A stretch of DNA of 7,090 nucleotides. Origin: Fulvivirga aurantia (GTDB lineage Bacteria; Bacteroidota; Bacteroidia; Cytophagales; Cyclobacteriaceae). Both the position numbers and the translations under genes were made by a program. Location: positions 1 to 7,090 of the forward strand of contig NZ_SMMD01000744.1 of NCBI RefSeq assembly GCF_009711475.1. Reading direction: 5' to 3'. Shown here in pieces: positions 7,050 to 7,090 of the stretch (position 1 is its first letter; every line of letters starts with the position of its first letter). Under the pieces are notes generated by a model, which saw only the letters and a list, made by a program, of their open reading frames with translations, searched no databases and had not been told where the DNA came from.

Positions 7050-7090
7050 ATGAACTTTTGCTAGGTTTATGTTTTGATTTTGTATATCCA

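Larger units (their letters stand above)
6912..7090. other. Upstream intergenic region of the receptor operon
   Basis: These 179 AT-rich bases hold no convincing gene on either strand. They contain the candidate promoter at 6991-7020 and the GTTAAGA repeats at 7032-7049, and would supply a leader of roughly 70 bases before the receptor start. I see no hairpin of terminator or riboswitch type in the leader. The neighbouring gene to the right is outside the window. Confidence 0.7.

Noticed and set aside
1..7090. CRISPR array, insertion sequence, tRNA or rRNA
   Set aside because: No regularly spaced repeats outside protein-coding modules, no transposase, no terminal inverted repeats and no cloverleaf or rRNA-like sequence were seen on either strand.

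Overview
The window looks like chromosomal DNA from an AT-rich member of the Bacteroidota, perhaps a marine Cytophagia- or Flavobacteriia-like organism (the class is a guess). The evidence is a type IX secretion (T9SS) sorting domain, a TonB-dependent receptor with an N-terminal carboxypeptidase-regulatory-like domain, a lipoprotein with an acidic stretch just after the lipobox cysteine, no Shine-Dalgarno sequences, and candidate promoters of the TTTG / TAnnTTTG type. All three genes lie on the minus strand, so transcription runs from right to left.

Layout in transcription order: (1) 7090-6912, a 179-base AT-rich upstream region with a candidate promoter and, just upstream of it, two GTTAAGA repeats with an 11-base period. 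(2) 6911-4356, a complete 851-residue TonB-dependent outer-membrane receptor. (3) An 18-base gap, then 4337-2520, a 605-residue lipoprotein of no family I can name, built from repeated modules. (4) 2519-2451, a 69-base gap holding a perfect 15-bp hairpin that looks like an intrinsic terminator and ends only 14 bases before the next start codon. (5) 2450-1, a secreted endonuclease I-family protein cut by the left window edge. It has a signal peptide, a nuclease domain, an Ig-like region, two tandem OB-fold/DUF5689-like modules and the beginning of a T9SS C-terminal sorting domain.

How they may work together (inference): the nuclease, exported and anchored by T9SS, would cut extracellular DNA or RNA. 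The lipoprotein, probably facing outward, could bind the products or act as a lid or partner for the receptor, which would carry them across the outer membrane with TonB energy. This would be a nucleic-acid scavenging locus laid out like a polysaccharide utilisation locus but without SusD or any glycoside hydrolase. The receptor-lipoprotein pair is almost certainly one operon. Membership of the nuclease is less certain because of the hairpin. The substrate cannot be read from the sequence. No RNA genes, mobile elements or CRISPR arrays were seen, and no stretch longer than 300 bases lacks a gene.
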